DNA of 64,000 bases from CAVRCA01 sp963719345 (GTDB lineage Bacteria; Pseudomonadota; Alphaproteobacteria; Acetobacterales; Acetobacteraceae), in the NCBI GenBank assembly GCA_963719345.1, contig CAVRCA010000001.1, positions 1,240,001-1,304,000 on the forward strand. Reading direction: 5' to 3'. Both the position numbers and the translations under genes were made by a program. The notes below the pieces were generated by a model, which made no database searches, was not told the DNA's origin, and saw only the letters and a list, made by a program, of their open reading frames with translations. Positions 18,884-29,230 of the stretch are shown one piece after another (within the stretch, counting starts at the first letter, position 1; every line of letters starts with the position of its first letter).

Positions 18884-19750
18884 ATGGACATTCCGGTCCC
18901 GACCCTGCCCTACGCCCTGTTCCGGCCGGTCCAGCAGACCGCGCCGGTCGTCATCGCATCGCCTCATTCGGGCCGCGAATACCCGCCCGAATTCGTCGCC
19001 GCCGCCCGACTCGACTCGCTCAGCCTGCGACGCAGCGAGGACAGCTTCGTCGACGAGCTGTTTGCCGCCGCGCCGGATTACGGGATGCCGCTGCTCGCGG
19101 CCACCTTCCCGCGGGCGTTCTGCGATCCGAACCGGGAGGCCTGGGAACTCGACCCGGCGATGTTCGAGGACCATCTGCCCGCTTGGGTCAACACGTCGAG
19201 TCCGCGGGTGGGCGCCGGGCTCGGCACCATCGCCCGCGTGGTCGCGTCGGGCGAGTCGATCTACCGCAGCAAATTGCGTTTCGCCGAGGCCGAACGCCGC
19301 ATCCTGGGGTTCTGGGACCCCTATCACCACATCCTTGCCGAGCTGATCCATACGACCCGTCAGGCGTTCGGCGCCTGCCTGCTGATCGATTGCCACTCGA
19401 TGCCGGCACACGGCGCCGGCGGGCGCAACGGGCTGCCTGCCGTTGATTTCGTGCTGGGCGACGCGCACGGGACCGCCTGTGCGCCGAGGCTTGTGCGCCT
19501 GGTCGAGCGCGCCTTGATGAATTGCGGCTACAATGTCCGCCGCAACGACCCCTATTCCGGCGGCTACATCACCCGCCATTATGGCCGCCCGCGCGAAGGC
19601 GCTCACGTATTGCAGGTGGAGATCGCCCGCGCCCTCTACATGGACGAGACCCGCATCGAGCCGGTCGCCCAGTTCGGCCGTATCCAGCGGGATCTCGCGG
19701 CGCTGCTCGCGACCCTGGCCGCCGAAGTCCCCGCCGCCCTCTCCCGCTAG
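18884..19750 (+). CDS. N-formylglutamate amidohydrolase family protein
   Basis: 288 residues. The FGase domain (PF05013) fills the protein, with the Zn-site motif VVIASPHSGREYP near residue 25, the acidic/basic stretch FCDPNREAWELDP and the metal site LLIDCHSMP (about residue 165). VNDPYSGG-type residues appear as RRNDPYSGGYITRHYG near the C terminus. In histidine utilisation HutG-type enzymes cleave N-formyl-L-glutamate to formate and glutamate. There are no hut genes nearby, so the in vivo substrate is open. It is cytosolic and monocistronic, divergent from the tRNA. Confidence 0.88.
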   Translation: MDIPVPTLPYALFRPVQQTAPVVIASPHSGREYPPEFVAAARLDSLSLRRSEDSFVDELFAAAPDYGMPLLAATFPRAFCDPNREAWELDPAMFEDHLPAWVNTSSPRVGAGLGTIARVVASGESIYRSKLRFAEAERRILGFWDPYHHILAELIHTTRQAFGACLLIDCHSMPAHGAGGRNGLPAVDFVLGDAHGTACAPRLVRLVERALMNCGYNVRRNDPYSGGYITRHYGRPREGAHVLQVEIARALYMDETRIEPVAQFGRIQRDLAALLATLAAEVPAALSR

Positions 19751-19775
19751 GGATGGGCTCGGTTCCGGACGGCCC

Positions 19776-19864
19776 AAAAAAATGCCGGCGCTTGTGGCGC
19801 CGGCAAGTTTAGGGAGGAAACGTCCAAGAAAGCAGACAGCGCGGTCAAGGACCGCATTGCTGCG
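19776..19864 (-). ncRNA. Candidate small regulatory RNA with anti-Shine-Dalgarno motif
   Basis: Predicted transcript of about 89 nt, bounded by a good promoter and an intrinsic terminator. From its 5' end it has a short hairpin (GCGGTC-CTT-GACCGC), then a likely single-stranded UUUCCUCCCUAA stretch complementary to ribosome-binding sites, then a terminator stem GCCGGCGC/GCGCCGGC with loop CACAA and seven U residues. This architecture recalls alphaproteobacterial sRNAs with exposed CCUCC motifs that repress translation; it is a resemblance, not a homology claim. No open reading frame explains the segment. It converges on the end of the N-formylglutamate amidohydrolase-like gene. Confidence 0.55.
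19784..19804 (-). terminator. Intrinsic terminator of the candidate sRNA
   Basis: GCCGGCGC (19804-19797 on the minus strand) pairs with GCGCCGGC (19791-19784), followed on that strand by an A and then seven T residues (19782-19776). On the plus strand the same hairpin could stop transcripts from the upstream amidohydrolase-like gene less efficiently. Confidence 0.75.
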
Positions 19865-19870
19865 ACGCAC

Positions 19871-19899
19871 AAGATAGGTGCTTCCGCGCACCGCTGCAA
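19871..19899 (-). promoter_or_regulatory. Promoter of the candidate sRNA
   Basis: Minus-strand TTGCAG (19899-19894) and TATCTT (19876-19871) with a 17-base spacer. The predicted start is near 19864. Confidence 0.55.
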
Positions 19900-20007
19900 G
19901 CATTATCTTGCAATGCAGCATTGCTGCCCTTGCTCGGACGACGCAGCGAGGAAAAACAACTATGCCGTGCGAGACTTTTGGAGCAATTTCGTGCATAGCC
20001 TCATCCC

Positions 20008-20814
20008 ATGCGATGCAGCTTCTCCATCGGCCTGGCGCTCCTGACGCTTTCGGGCGCCGCCGCCGCTCAGACGCCCTCCCTCGCAAGCCGGTATCCTGTA
20101 TCCTCCTATTCCCTCCTCGGTGCGCCCGCCGCACAGTGTCGACGGGCGATCAGCGGCGCCGAGCGCACCGGCGTCATCCCGGCCCACCTGCTCTCCGCGA
20201 TCGGCCTGGTCGAGAGTGGCCGACGTGATCCGCAGACCGGCCGCATCGACCCGTGGCCGTGGACCATCAATGCCGAGGGCCAGGGGTTCTTCTACGAATC
20301 GAAGGCGCAGGCGGTGGCCGCCGTACACGCCCTGCAGGCCCATGGGGTCCACTCCATCGACGTCGGATGCATGCAGGTCAATCTGATGCATCACCCCGAT
20401 GCGTTCGCCTCGTTGGACCAGGCGTTCGACCCGACCACCAACGCCGCCTATGCAGCCCGCTTTCTCGGCCAGTTGCACGGGCAGACCGGCGACTGGGCGA
20501 AGGCCGCGGCGTTCTATCATTCCCAGACGCCTGGGCTCTCCGCCGACTACGCCCGGAAGGTGCTTGCACTCTGGCCGCTGGAGAAGCGCAACCAGGCCGG
20601 TTCCGACCTGAATGACGCCTTGGTGAGTGCCTGGGCCAGCACCCTGGCCGATGCCATTCCGACCAATCGGGTGGTCGTGTCGCTGCCCACCGCGCGCACC
20701 GGCACGATGCGGGTCATCCCGATCGCCGCCGCCTCGAGAGAGCGCGGTCTCGACATCTACCGCGCCTCGCCGGCGGCCATCGCCTCACGCCTGCAACGGG
20801 GCTCCGGCGGATAA
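20008..20814 (+). CDS. Lytic transglycosylase (SLT domain)
   Basis: 268 residues. A Sec signal peptide at residues 1-20 ends AAAAQ. The SLT/goose-lysozyme-like domain spans about 40-190. The catalytic Glu is in LLSAIGLVESGRRD, and SIDVGCMQVNLMHHPDAF with AAFYHSQTPG are typical of the family. It cleaves peptidoglycan strands between MurNAc and GlcNAc, forming 1,6-anhydro ends, in the periplasm. The C-terminal 70 residues are not recognised. Related genes often serve envelope-spanning machines such as flagella or secretion systems, none of which is in view here. Confidence 0.87.
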   Translation: MRCSFSIGLALLTLSGAAAAQTPSLASRYPVSSYSLLGAPAAQCRRAISGAERTGVIPAHLLSAIGLVESGRRDPQTGRIDPWPWTINAEGQGFFYESKAQAVAAVHALQAHGVHSIDVGCMQVNLMHHPDAFASLDQAFDPTTNAAYAARFLGQLHGQTGDWAKAAAFYHSQTPGLSADYARKVLALWPLEKRNQAGSDLNDALVSAWASTLADAIPTNRVVVSLPTARTGTMRVIPIAAASRERGLDIYRASPAAIASRLQRGSGG

Positions 20815-20822
20815 CCCGTCGA

Positions 20823-20847
20823 CGTCCTGCTCGGCATCGACAGGACG
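20823..20847. terminator. Bidirectional hairpin between convergent genes
   Basis: CGTCCTG (20823-20829) and CAGGACG (20841-20847) form a seven-base-pair stem with an eleven-base loop, between the stop of the lytic transglycosylase and the stop of the CoA-transferase. There is no clear T-tract on either side. Confidence 0.4.
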
Positions 20848-20852
20848 AAGCG

Positions 20853-21980
20853 TCAGGCGGCGAACTCGCGACGGATCGCCTCCGTGTGCTCGCCGATGGC
20901 AGGCACCGGCCCAAGGTCCCGGTCCTCCCCTGCCACGAGCACCGGTGGAGCGGCGATCGAGACCGCGCCTCCGGGCGTCTGCACGCTCACCCGGCGCAGT
21001 GCGGGATGGTGCGCCAGCGCCGCCACGTCGTTGACGAACCCGTACGCGGTGTTGGCCGCCCGCAACTTCGCCGCTGCCTGGTCGCGCGTGAGCCGGGCGA
21101 AGGCAGCGCCGACATGGGCGTCCACCTCGGCCCGGTGCGCCACCCGGACGACGTTGGTCTCGAAGCCCGGGCGTTTCGGCAGATCGGGCTCATCCAGGAA
21201 CCGCGCGCAGAAATCCGCCCACTCGCGCTCGTTCTGGATCGAGATCAGCACCAGCGCGCCGTCCGACGTCGCAAACGCGCCGTACGGACAGATCGACGGA
21301 TGCGCAAGACCAAGACGCTCCGGCGCACGACCGGTGCCCTCGTAGAACAGCAGCGGCACGTTCATCCAGTCGGCCATGCCGTCGAACAGGCTGACCTTCA
21401 GCCCCTTGCCTCGCCCGGTGATGCCGCGCCCGATCAGCGCCTCCAGCACGCCGGCATGCGCCGCCATGCCGCACGCGATGTCGCAGGCCGAAACGCCGAC
21501 GCGGCCCGGTCCGGCGGGATGGCCGGTGATCATCGCCAGCCCGGACTCCGCCTGCACCAGCAGGTCGTAGGCTTTCATGGTCGCGTAGTCGCCGGTGTCG
21601 CCATATCCGGAGATGTCGACCGTGATCAGCCTCGGGTAACGCTCGCGCAGCGCTGCCGGTCCCGAAGCCGGCCCGCGCCGCCGCGCCGGGCGCGAGGTTC
21701 TGGATGAACACGTCCGCCCGGGCGAGGATGCGCGTGCAGCAGCGCCGCATCCGCCGGGCGCTTGATGTCGGCGACCAGGCTCTGCTTGCCGCGATTGAGC
21801 CAGACGAAGTAGCTCGACAGCCCGTTCGCCGCCCGATCATAGCCGCGCGCGAAATCGCCCTCCGGCCGCTCGATCTTGATGACGCGCGCGCCCGGCATCG
21901 GCCAGCCGCGAACTGCAATACGGCGCCGCAACGGCCTGTTCGAGCGAGACGACGAGCAGCCCGTCCAGCGGCAGGGTCAT
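20853..21980 (-). pseudogene. CaiB/BaiF (class III) CoA-transferase (frameshifted)
   Basis: Transfers CoA between carboxylic acids through an Asp-bound mixed anhydride. It starts MTLPLDGLLVVSLEQAVAAPYC at 21980. Across frames it shows ARVIKIERPEGDFARGYD, LNRGKQSLVADIK, VFIQNLAPGAAARAGFG, ITVDISGYGDTGDYA and YDLLVQAESGLAMITG, all standard family segments. The usual catalytic Asp position is in MKAYDLLVQAESG. Breaks lie near 21905, 21735 and 21655; the last 242 residues are in one frame. About 376 codons is normal. It follows the acyl-CoA dehydrogenase gene by 31 bases, so the pair probably activates and then desaturates an acyl substrate. Confidence 0.82.
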
Positions 21981-22011
21981 GGCCGCCGCTCGCGCTGCGC
22001 TGCCGCGGGCA

Positions 22012-23198
22012 TCAGTAGCTGCGCGGCAATCCGAGCACGTGCTCGGCGACATAGGACAGAATCAGGTTCGTGCTGATCGGCGCCACCTGATAGAGCCGGG
22101 TTTCGCGGAACTTGCGCTCGACGTCGTATTCCTCGGCGAAGCCGAAGCCGCCATGCGTCTGGATGCAGGCCTCCGCCGGCCGCCCAGGACGCCTCGGCGG
22201 CGAGCATCTTTGCCATGTTGGCCTCCTCGCCGCAGGGCTGGCCGGCCTCGAACTTGGCGCAGCCGGCGCGCACCAGCAGCTCGGCCGCGCGCATCTGCGC
22301 GTAGGCGCGCGCGATCGGGAACTGGATCCCCTGGTTCTGCCCGATCGGCCGGCCAAACACCCTGCGCTCGCTGCGCATAGTCGGTCGATTTGGCGGTGAA
22401 CCATTTGGCGTCGCCGATGCATTCGGCGGCGATCAGCAGCCGCTCGGCGTTCATCCCGTCGAGGATGTAGCGGAACCCCCGACCCTCCTCGCCGACCAGG
22501 TTTGCCGCCGGCACGACCATGTTGTCGAAGAAAATCTCGGTGGAGTTGTGGTTCATCATCGTCCGGATCGGCCGGATGGTCAGTCCGTGCCCGAGTGCCG
22601 CCCGCATGTCGACGATGAAGGTGGAAAGCCCCTCGGTCTTCTTCTGCACCTGGTCGCGCGGCGTCGTCCGCGCCAGCAGCAGCATGAGGTCGGAGTGCTC
22701 GGCCCGGCTGGTCCAGACTTTCTGGCCGTTCACGACGTAGTTGTCGCCTTCGCGCTTGGCGAACGTCCGCAGGCTGGTGGTGTCGGTGCCGCTGGTCGGC
22801 TCGGTGACGCCGAACGCCTGCAGCCGCAGCTCGCCGGTGGCGATCTTCGGCAGATAGGCCTTCTTCTGTTCCTCCGACCCGTGCCGCAGGATGGTGCCCA
22901 TGATGTACATCTGGGCATGGCAGGCGGCCCCGTTGCAGCCCTCGGCTTGCACGGTCTCGAGGATCGCCGCCGCTGCCGACAGCGCCGAGCCCGGAACCGC
23001 CGTACTCCTCGGGGATCAGCACCGAGAGATAGCCTGCTTCGGTCAGCGCGGTGACGAACTCCGTCGGATAGCCGCGCTGACTTCGTCGAGCTTGCGCCAA
23101 TATTCGCCGGGAAAGCGGGCGCAGAGCTTTCGGACCTCCTCGCGGATCTCGGCGTGCGGATCGGTGAGCAGGGCTGCATCGGATTGGGGGAGGTCCAT
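22012..23198 (-). pseudogene. Acyl-CoA dehydrogenase (frameshifted)
   Basis: FAD-dependent alpha,beta-desaturation of an acyl-CoA, with electrons passing to ETF. It starts MDLPQSDAALLTDPHAEIRE at 23198, with GGAG upstream. Visible segments are YLSVLIPEEYGGSG, CHAQMYIMGTILRHGSEEQK, LQAFGVTEPTSGTDTTSL (flavin contact), VVNGQKVWTSRAEHSDL, MNHNSTEIFFDNMVVP, GQNQGIQFPIARAYAQM and IQTHGGFGFAEEYDVERKF (catalytic/FAD C-terminal motif). Breaks lie near 23080, 22992, 22375 and 22185. About 395 codons is typical. It is the first gene of a two-gene operon with a CoA-transferase. Confidence 0.85.
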
Positions 23199-23622
23199 GG
23201 GAGTTTCTCCGGGGACGGCGCTTCTGCTGCATTACGGCTCGCCTGACCACCGCGCAAGCCGGACGCCGGCCGGCAGCCGGGTCACGGTTTGCCTTCGCCC
23301 GGTGCGGAAGGCATGAAGGCGCCGACGGAGGTGCCGGATGGGTGAGGCGGACTGGCAAGGGGCGGTGTTCGCCGGTACTCAAACAGGCGGGGATCAGGCT
23401 GTTCGCAACGATCTAGATCTCGGCCGACGACGTGCCCCGGTTCCTGCCGCCCCGCGAAGCCATGCGTCTCAATTCGCGATCTGCGGACGCGATCGGCTCT
23501 TCCCGCACGATTATTCCGCAAAAATGACCGCTTCTTCATTCGCCCTCCGATTTCAGGTAGGGCTTGTTTGGTTATCCGGGTGCAGAGTGCTGGCCCGCAA
23601 CCGTCAATTACGAGCCCATCAG
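23199..23622. other. Divergent intergenic region, promoters not resolved
   Basis: About 424 bases between the minus-strand acyl-CoA dehydrogenase and the plus-strand efflux operon. Frames that open here have no recognisable content and continue into the start of the efflux gene. No clear -35/-10 pair, operator or RNA gene is seen. A local regulator for the efflux operon is absent. Confidence 0.35.
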
Positions 23623-24853
23623 ATGCGACGACGAGCAGCGTCCCCTAGAAAGGGCACACGACGGATCGGGTGGCTCGCCGGATGGCTGGTGGCTGCCTTG
23701 TACTTGATCGCGCTTCCGGTCGCGGCCCAGCAGCCCCCTCCGGCCGCTTCGGGCGCGGCGTCCGTCCCGGTAACCACCGCCGAAGTAACGCGCCAGGATG
23801 TTCCCGTCGTGCTGAACGGGATCGGCACCGTGCAGGCGTTCTACTCCGTGACGGTGCGGGCACGGGTCGACGGCACGTTGATGGGAGTCGCCGTCACCGA
23901 GGGGCAGGAGGTCAAGCAGAACGACCTGATCGCGGTGATCGATCCCCGCCCTTATCAGGCGGCCCTCGACGCAGCGATGGCGAAGAAGGCGCAGGACGAG
24001 GCGCAGCTCGGCAACGCACAACGCGACCTCGCCCGCTACACCTCGCTCGCCAAGCAGGATTTCGCTTCGCGCCAGCAGGTGGATCAGCAGCAGGCGTCGG
24101 TCGATCAGTTCACCGCGGCGATCCAGGGGGACGAGGCGGCGGTGCGACCGCGCAGCTCAATCTGAGTTTCTGCTACATCCTGTCCCCGATCGATGGTCGG
24201 GTCGGTCTGCGCCAGGTCGATCCCGGGCAACCTGATCCACGCAAGCGATGCCGGGCATCGTCACGATCACCCAACTCCATCCGATTTCGGTAGTCTTCAC
24301 CCTGCCGCAGGCAACCTGCCGCGCATCACCCAGGCCATGAGCGTCGCGCAAGCTCGCGGTCACGGCCTACTCCGGCGATGACGAAGGCCGAGCTCGACAA
24401 GGGCGAACTGCTGACCGCCGACAACGCGATCGACACCACGACCGGCACGATCAAGCTGAAGGCCACTTTCCGAACCGGGATGAGAGGTTGTGGCCGGGCC
24501 AGTTCGTTGACGCCCGGCTGCTGATCGACACTCGCGCAAGGACGTGCTGACGGTGCCGAAGCCAGCCGTCCAGCACGGCCCCGACGGACTTTACGTCTAT
24601 GTGCGTGAAGCCCGACGCGACCGTCGCCCGCCAGGACGTGACCGTCGATCAGGAAACCGGCCGATTGTCGGTCATCGCCAGCGGGCTTGAGCCGAGGGCG
24701 GGTAGGTCGTCGTCAGCGGTCAGTCCCGGCTACAATCGGGCACCCGCGTCGCGGTCAACGGGGCGGGCGCTGCGGACCGAAACCCGGCGCAACGGCGCCG
24801 AGCCGACCCCGGAAATCCGAGCGCTGAGGCCAAGGGGACCAAGCCAGGGCTGA
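23623..24853 (+). pseudogene. RND efflux periplasmic adaptor (MdtA/AcrA-like, frameshifted)
   Basis: Membrane-fusion protein bridging an RND pump to an outer-membrane channel. The ATG at 23623 is followed by basic residues and a signal/anchor helix (IGWLAGWLVAALYLIALPVAA). The adaptor core shows VTTAEVTRQDVPVVLNGIGT, VRARVDGTLMGVAVTEGQEV (lipoyl-like half) and VIDPRPYQAALDAA. A coiled coil follows (KKAQDEAQLGNAQRDLARYT). Later frames give SPIDGRVGLRQVDPG, HPISVVFTLPQ and VLTVPKPAVQHGPDGLYVYV. At least five breaks occur after 24150. It is co-oriented with the RND pump 32 bases on. No outer-membrane factor is in the window. Confidence 0.82.
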
Positions 24854-24885
24854 CGGAGCTGATTCGCAGTGGACGCGGCTGCCGC

Positions 24886-27800
24886 ATGAGCATCTCGACA
24901 CCCTTCATCAAGCGCCCCGTCGCCACGTCCTTGCTGATGGCGGCCTTCCTGCTGGTCGGCATAGCCGCTTACCCGTTCCTGCCCGTGGCCCCGCTTCCCC
25001 GGGTCGATTTCCCCACCATCGTCGTCACGGGCAAGCTTCCCGGCGCAAGCCCGGAGACGATGGCGAGCACGGTCGCGCAGCCGCTCGAATATCAGTTCGC
25101 GCAGATCGCCGGCGTCTCGCAGATGACCTCGATCAGCGTGCTGGGCAGACGCAGGTCACGATCCAGTTCGATCTCGACCGCAACATCGACGCCGCGGCGG
25201 GCGACATGCAGGCCGCGATCAACGCCGCCGAGCGGCCAATTGCCGAAGAACCTTCCGGGCCCGCCGACCTACCGCAAGGTGAACCCGGCCGACAGTCCCG
25301 ATCCTGATCCTCGCGCTGCAGTCCGACGCGCTGCCGCTGATCAACGTGGACGACTACGCCGACAACATCCTCAGTCGCAGCAGATTTCGCAGATCGCCGG
25401 GCGTGTCGCAGGTGATAATCGGCGGCGAGCAGAAGCGCGCCGTGCGCGTGCAGGTCGACCCGGCGAAGCTCGCCGCCATGGGCATGACGCTCGAGGACGT
25501 GCGGCAAACGCTCGTCAACGCCACGGTCAACAGCGCCCAAGGGCAGTATCGACGGCGGCGACCCGCTCGCTACACCATCTACGACAACGACCAGCTCACC
25601 AAGGCCGCCGAGTACGAGGACGTCGATCGCTCGCGTACCGCAACGGCGCGGCGGTGCGGGTGCGCGATATCGGCCGCGCAGTCGACGGGCCGGAAAACGA
25701 CAAGCTGCCGGGCTGGCAGAGCGGCCATCGCGGCATCCTGCTCCTGGTCTTCAAGCAGCCCGGCGCGAACGTGATCGACACCGTCGAGCGGATGAAGGCC
25801 GCGCTGCCCGCGGCTGGAAGCCGTCGATCCCGCCGAGCGTGCATGTCAGCGTGGTGGTGGACCGCACCATGACGATCCGCGAATCGGTCGAGGATGTGCA
25901 GTTCACCCTGGTTCTGTCGATCTGCCTCGTCGTGATGGTGATCTTCCTGTTCCTCCGCAGCGTGTGGGCGACGATCATTCCCGCGCATCACCGTGCCGGT
26001 CGCGCTGGTCTGCACCTTGGCCGTGATGTACCTGCTGGGCTTCAGCCTCGACAATCTGTCGCTGATGGCGCTCACCATCTCGGTCGGTTTCGTCGTCGAC
26101 GACGCGATCGTCATGCTGGAGAACATCTACCGCCACATCGAGGAGGGCATGAAGCCGATGGAGGCGGCGCTGAAGGGCGCCGGCGAGATCGGCTTCACCA
26201 TCGTCTCGATCAGCCTCTCGCTGGTCGCGGTGTTCATTCCGCTGCTGCTGATGGGCGGCATCGTCGGCCGGCTGTTCCGCGAATTCGCGATGACGGTGAC
26301 GATCGCGGTGCTGGTCTCGGCGATCGTGTCGCTGACCTTGACGCCGATGATGTGCTCGCGCTTCCTCCGTCACGACGACGGCAAGCACGGTCGACTCTAC
26401 CGTGCGATCGAGGCGGTGTTCGACTGATGATGGCGTTCTATCGCCGCACGCTGGACATCGCGCTGCGCTACCAGTTCCTCACGCTGCTGGGGTTTCTTCG
26501 CGACGATGGCGCTCACCGGTCGTCCTCTATGTCTACATACCGAAGGGCTTTTTCCCGCAGCAGGACACCGGCGTCGTGATCGGCTGTCCGAGGGCGCGCA
26601 GGATACGTCTCGTTCGAGGAGATGGTCAGGCTGCCAGGAGGCGTTGCTCGACATCATGCGCGGCCGATCCGGACGTCGCAGAACTACGCGTCCTTCGTGG
26701 GCGCGGCGAATCGCGGGCAGACCGGGAACAACGGCCGCATCTTCATCACCCTCAAGCCTTGGGCCCAGCGCAGCGGCGGCTCCGCCCAGATTTCATCAAC
26801 CGTATCCGGCCCAAGCTCGCAGCGGTCCAGGGCGCCAACTTCTATCTGCAGGCCGGCGCAGGACATCCGCGTGGGCGGGCGCCTTTCGCGCACGCAATAC
26901 GAATACACGCTCCAGGACGCCGATCTCAGCGAACTCTATCAATGGGCGCCGAAGGTGCTGGACGCAGCTCAAGTCGCTGCCGATGCTGCGCGACGTCGCG
27001 ACCGATCAGCAGATGGCGGGAACCACCGCGACGCTCGACGATCGATCGCGACGGCCGCGGCGCGGTTCGGCATCCAGCCGCAGGCGATCGACGACACGCT
27101 CTACGATGCGTTCGGCCAGCGCCAGATCACGCAGTATTTCACCCAGATGAACTCCTATCATCTGATCCTCGAGGTCCCGCCGACTTGCAGGGCGAGGTCG
27201 AGACGCTGGACAAGCTCTACGTCAAGTCCGCGACCGGTCAGGCCGTGCCGCTCTCCACCTTCGTCAAGATCGGACACGACAGCCGGTCCAGCCGCTCTCG
27301 ATCAGCCACCAGAGCCAGTTCCCGGCGGTGACGCTCTCCTTCAATCTGGCGCCGGGCGCGGCGCTCGGCGAGGCGGTGAAGGCGATCCAGACGGCGGTGG
27401 GCGAAATTGGCATGCCGGACACTCTGCACCGGCACGTTCCAGGGCACGGCGCAGGCGTTCCAATCGTCGCTCAGCAGCCAGCCCTATCTGATCGCGGCGG
27501 CGCTGATCACGGTCTATCTCATCCTCGGCATTCTGTACGAGAGCTACATCCTGCCGCTGACCATCCTCTCCACCCTGCCGTCGGCCGGCGTGGGCGCTCT
27601 GCTGATGCTGATGATCGTGCACTACGATCTGTCGGTCATCGCGCTGATCGGCGTCATCCTGCTGATCGGCATCGTCAAGAAGAACGGCATCATGATGGTG
27701 GATTTCGCCGATCACCGCCGAGCGGCGCGACGGCGAGACGCCGCTGAATGCCATCCGCCAGGCCTGCCTGCTGCGCTTCAGGCCGATCCTGATGACGACG

Positions 27801-28031
27801 ATGGCCGCCCTGCTCAGCGGCCTGCCCCTGATGCTCGGCTCCGGGGCCGGATCGGAGTTCCGCAAGCCGCTGGGCTACGCGATGGTCGGCGGCCTGCTGC
27901 TGAGCCAGGCGCTCACCCTCTACACGACCCCGGTCATCTATCTCTATCTCGACCGATTGCAGCACTGGCTTTCGCCCAAGCGTTCGCGAATGCCCGCTCT
28001 CGCCTCGAAGATGGGAGCGACCGCCGACTGA
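24886..28031 (+). pseudogene. RND efflux transporter permease (MdtB/C-like, heavily frameshifted)
   Basis: Proton-driven inner-membrane pump, about 1045 codons in total, normal for the family. The N terminus MSISTPFIKRPVATSLLMAA starts the first membrane helix. Porter-domain segments such as PGASPETMASTVAQPLEYQF and PSVHVSVVVDRTMTIRESV follow. The membrane segment LSLMALTISVGFVVDDAIVM carries the proton-relay Asp pair, and IVSISLSLVAVFIPLLLMGG and RLFREFAMTVTIAVLVSAIV are also clear. The second half repeats the layout, ending SGLPLMLGSGAGSEFRKPLG and LYTTPVIYLYLDRLQ. More than ten frame changes are needed, the densest in the window. The TGA overlaps the next ATG by one base (TGATG). Confidence 0.82.
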
Positions 28032-28766
28032 TGGCCCGCGCGGCCGACGGTGCTCGCGCGCTCCGTTCGCTGCCGGTCGCCGATCTACGACACGATGACC
28101 GGAGGCGAGCCGGTTCTGGTGCTGGCGCCGCACGCCGACGACGAAAGCTGCGGCTGCGGCGGCCTGATCGCCGAGGCCTGCGCTCGGGGCCGCGAGATCG
28201 CGGTGCTCGGTGCTGACCGACGGCACCGGTTCGCATCCCGGCTCGCCCGCCTATCCGGCCGCCCGGCTGACGGGCGCTGCGCGAGGCGGAGGCGCGCGAG
28301 GCCGTCGCGGCACTCGGCCTGCCCGGCGGCCGACTCGCTTTTCTCCAATTGCGCGACGCCCACGCGCCGCACGGCGGGCCAGATTTCGAGGCGGCGGTCG
28401 CCCGCATCGTCGCGCACGCCGGCGCCCGCGACGCGCGGACCCTGCTCGCCACCTGGGAGCACGATCCACACGCCGACCATCTGGCGGTCGCCCGCATGGC
28501 GCGGGCGGCGTCGGGAACCACTGGGGCGCGCCTGCTCTCCTACCCGGTCTGGGGCTGGACGCTGCCGGGCGAGCAGCAGCTGCCCGACATCGTGACCGGC
28601 GCCCGCCTCGACGTCAGCGCGCATCTGCCCGCCAAACGGCGGGCCATCGCGGCGCACGTTTCGCAGACCACTGCGCTGATCGACGACGACCCTGACGGGT
28701 TCCGCCTGGCCGACGAGTTCGTGGCGCTGTTTACCCGCCCGTTCGAGGTCTACTCTCGGCCCCTGA
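28031..28766 (+). pseudogene. PIG-L family zinc deacetylase (frameshifted)
   Basis: LmbE/PIG-L-type hydrolase that removes acetyl groups from GlcNAc-like conjugates. The zinc motif VLAPHADDESCGCGG (His-x2-Asp-Asp) and the later HDPHADHLAVARMA (His-x2-His) are both present. Breaks occur near 28070, 28215 and 28270. From about 28349 the frame is open and runs past the likely natural end (FEVYSRP), where a TGA at 28764-28766 exists in the neighbouring frame, so the 3' boundary is uncertain. Start at the TGATG junction with the RND gene, or at an internal ATG near 28095. The link to efflux is positional only. Confidence 0.72.
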
Positions 28767-29224
28767 TCCGCCTCCCGCTCACGCCAGGCCGCCAAGAGCG
28801 GCCCAAAATCGCTGGGCTGCTCGGCATAGGAAAGGACGTTCTCTCGCAGCACGGCCCACGGCTGAGCGCTGCTCGTCCAGAACTGGGCCACCGGGCGCAG
28901 ACCGCTCGTGTCGTCCAGCGTGCCTGCCCGCAGGTTGAGCGTTGCCGCGCCATCCCGCTGCGTCCAGAGGCGGCTGTGGCATCCAAGGCAAACCCAGGAG
29001 ATGTTGCGCGCACCGTTGGCCAGCGCCCGTTCGGTCCGCGTCGGCGTCCCCGACACGATCTCGACCGCGTCGGCCGGCAACACGAGCGACATGCTGAAGG
29101 CACTGCCGGTCCGCTTCTGGCACCGATGGCAGTGACAGATGTAGGCGGTCAGCGGCGGTCGCCGCAGGACGTATCGGACATGGCCGCAGTTGCAACCGCC
29201 ATTTGGGGCTGGGTTTTCAGTCAC
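28750..29224 (-). CDS. GFA/CENP-V domain zinc protein
   Basis: About 150 residues. Zinc-binding Cys motifs of the GFA (glutathione-dependent formaldehyde-activating enzyme-like) domain are all present: GGCNCGHVRYVL, YICHCHRCQKRTGSAFS and WVCLGCHSRLW. Proteins of this fold bind zinc; glutathione-formaldehyde adduct formation is shown for few of them, so function is unassigned. The start is a GTG at 29224, six bases after the tiny lipoprotein gene. The frame stays open to 28085, deep into the convergent PIG-L gene. The domain ends near FGPLLAAWRERE, so I place the real stop close to a TAG at about 28750 and suspect a lost base. Confidence 0.78.
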
Positions 29225-29230
29225 GGGCTC

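Noticed and set aside
28085..28749. C-terminal 220 residues of the GFA frame
   Set aside because: They run antisense to the PIG-L gene and carry no motif; a lost stop from an indel explains them.
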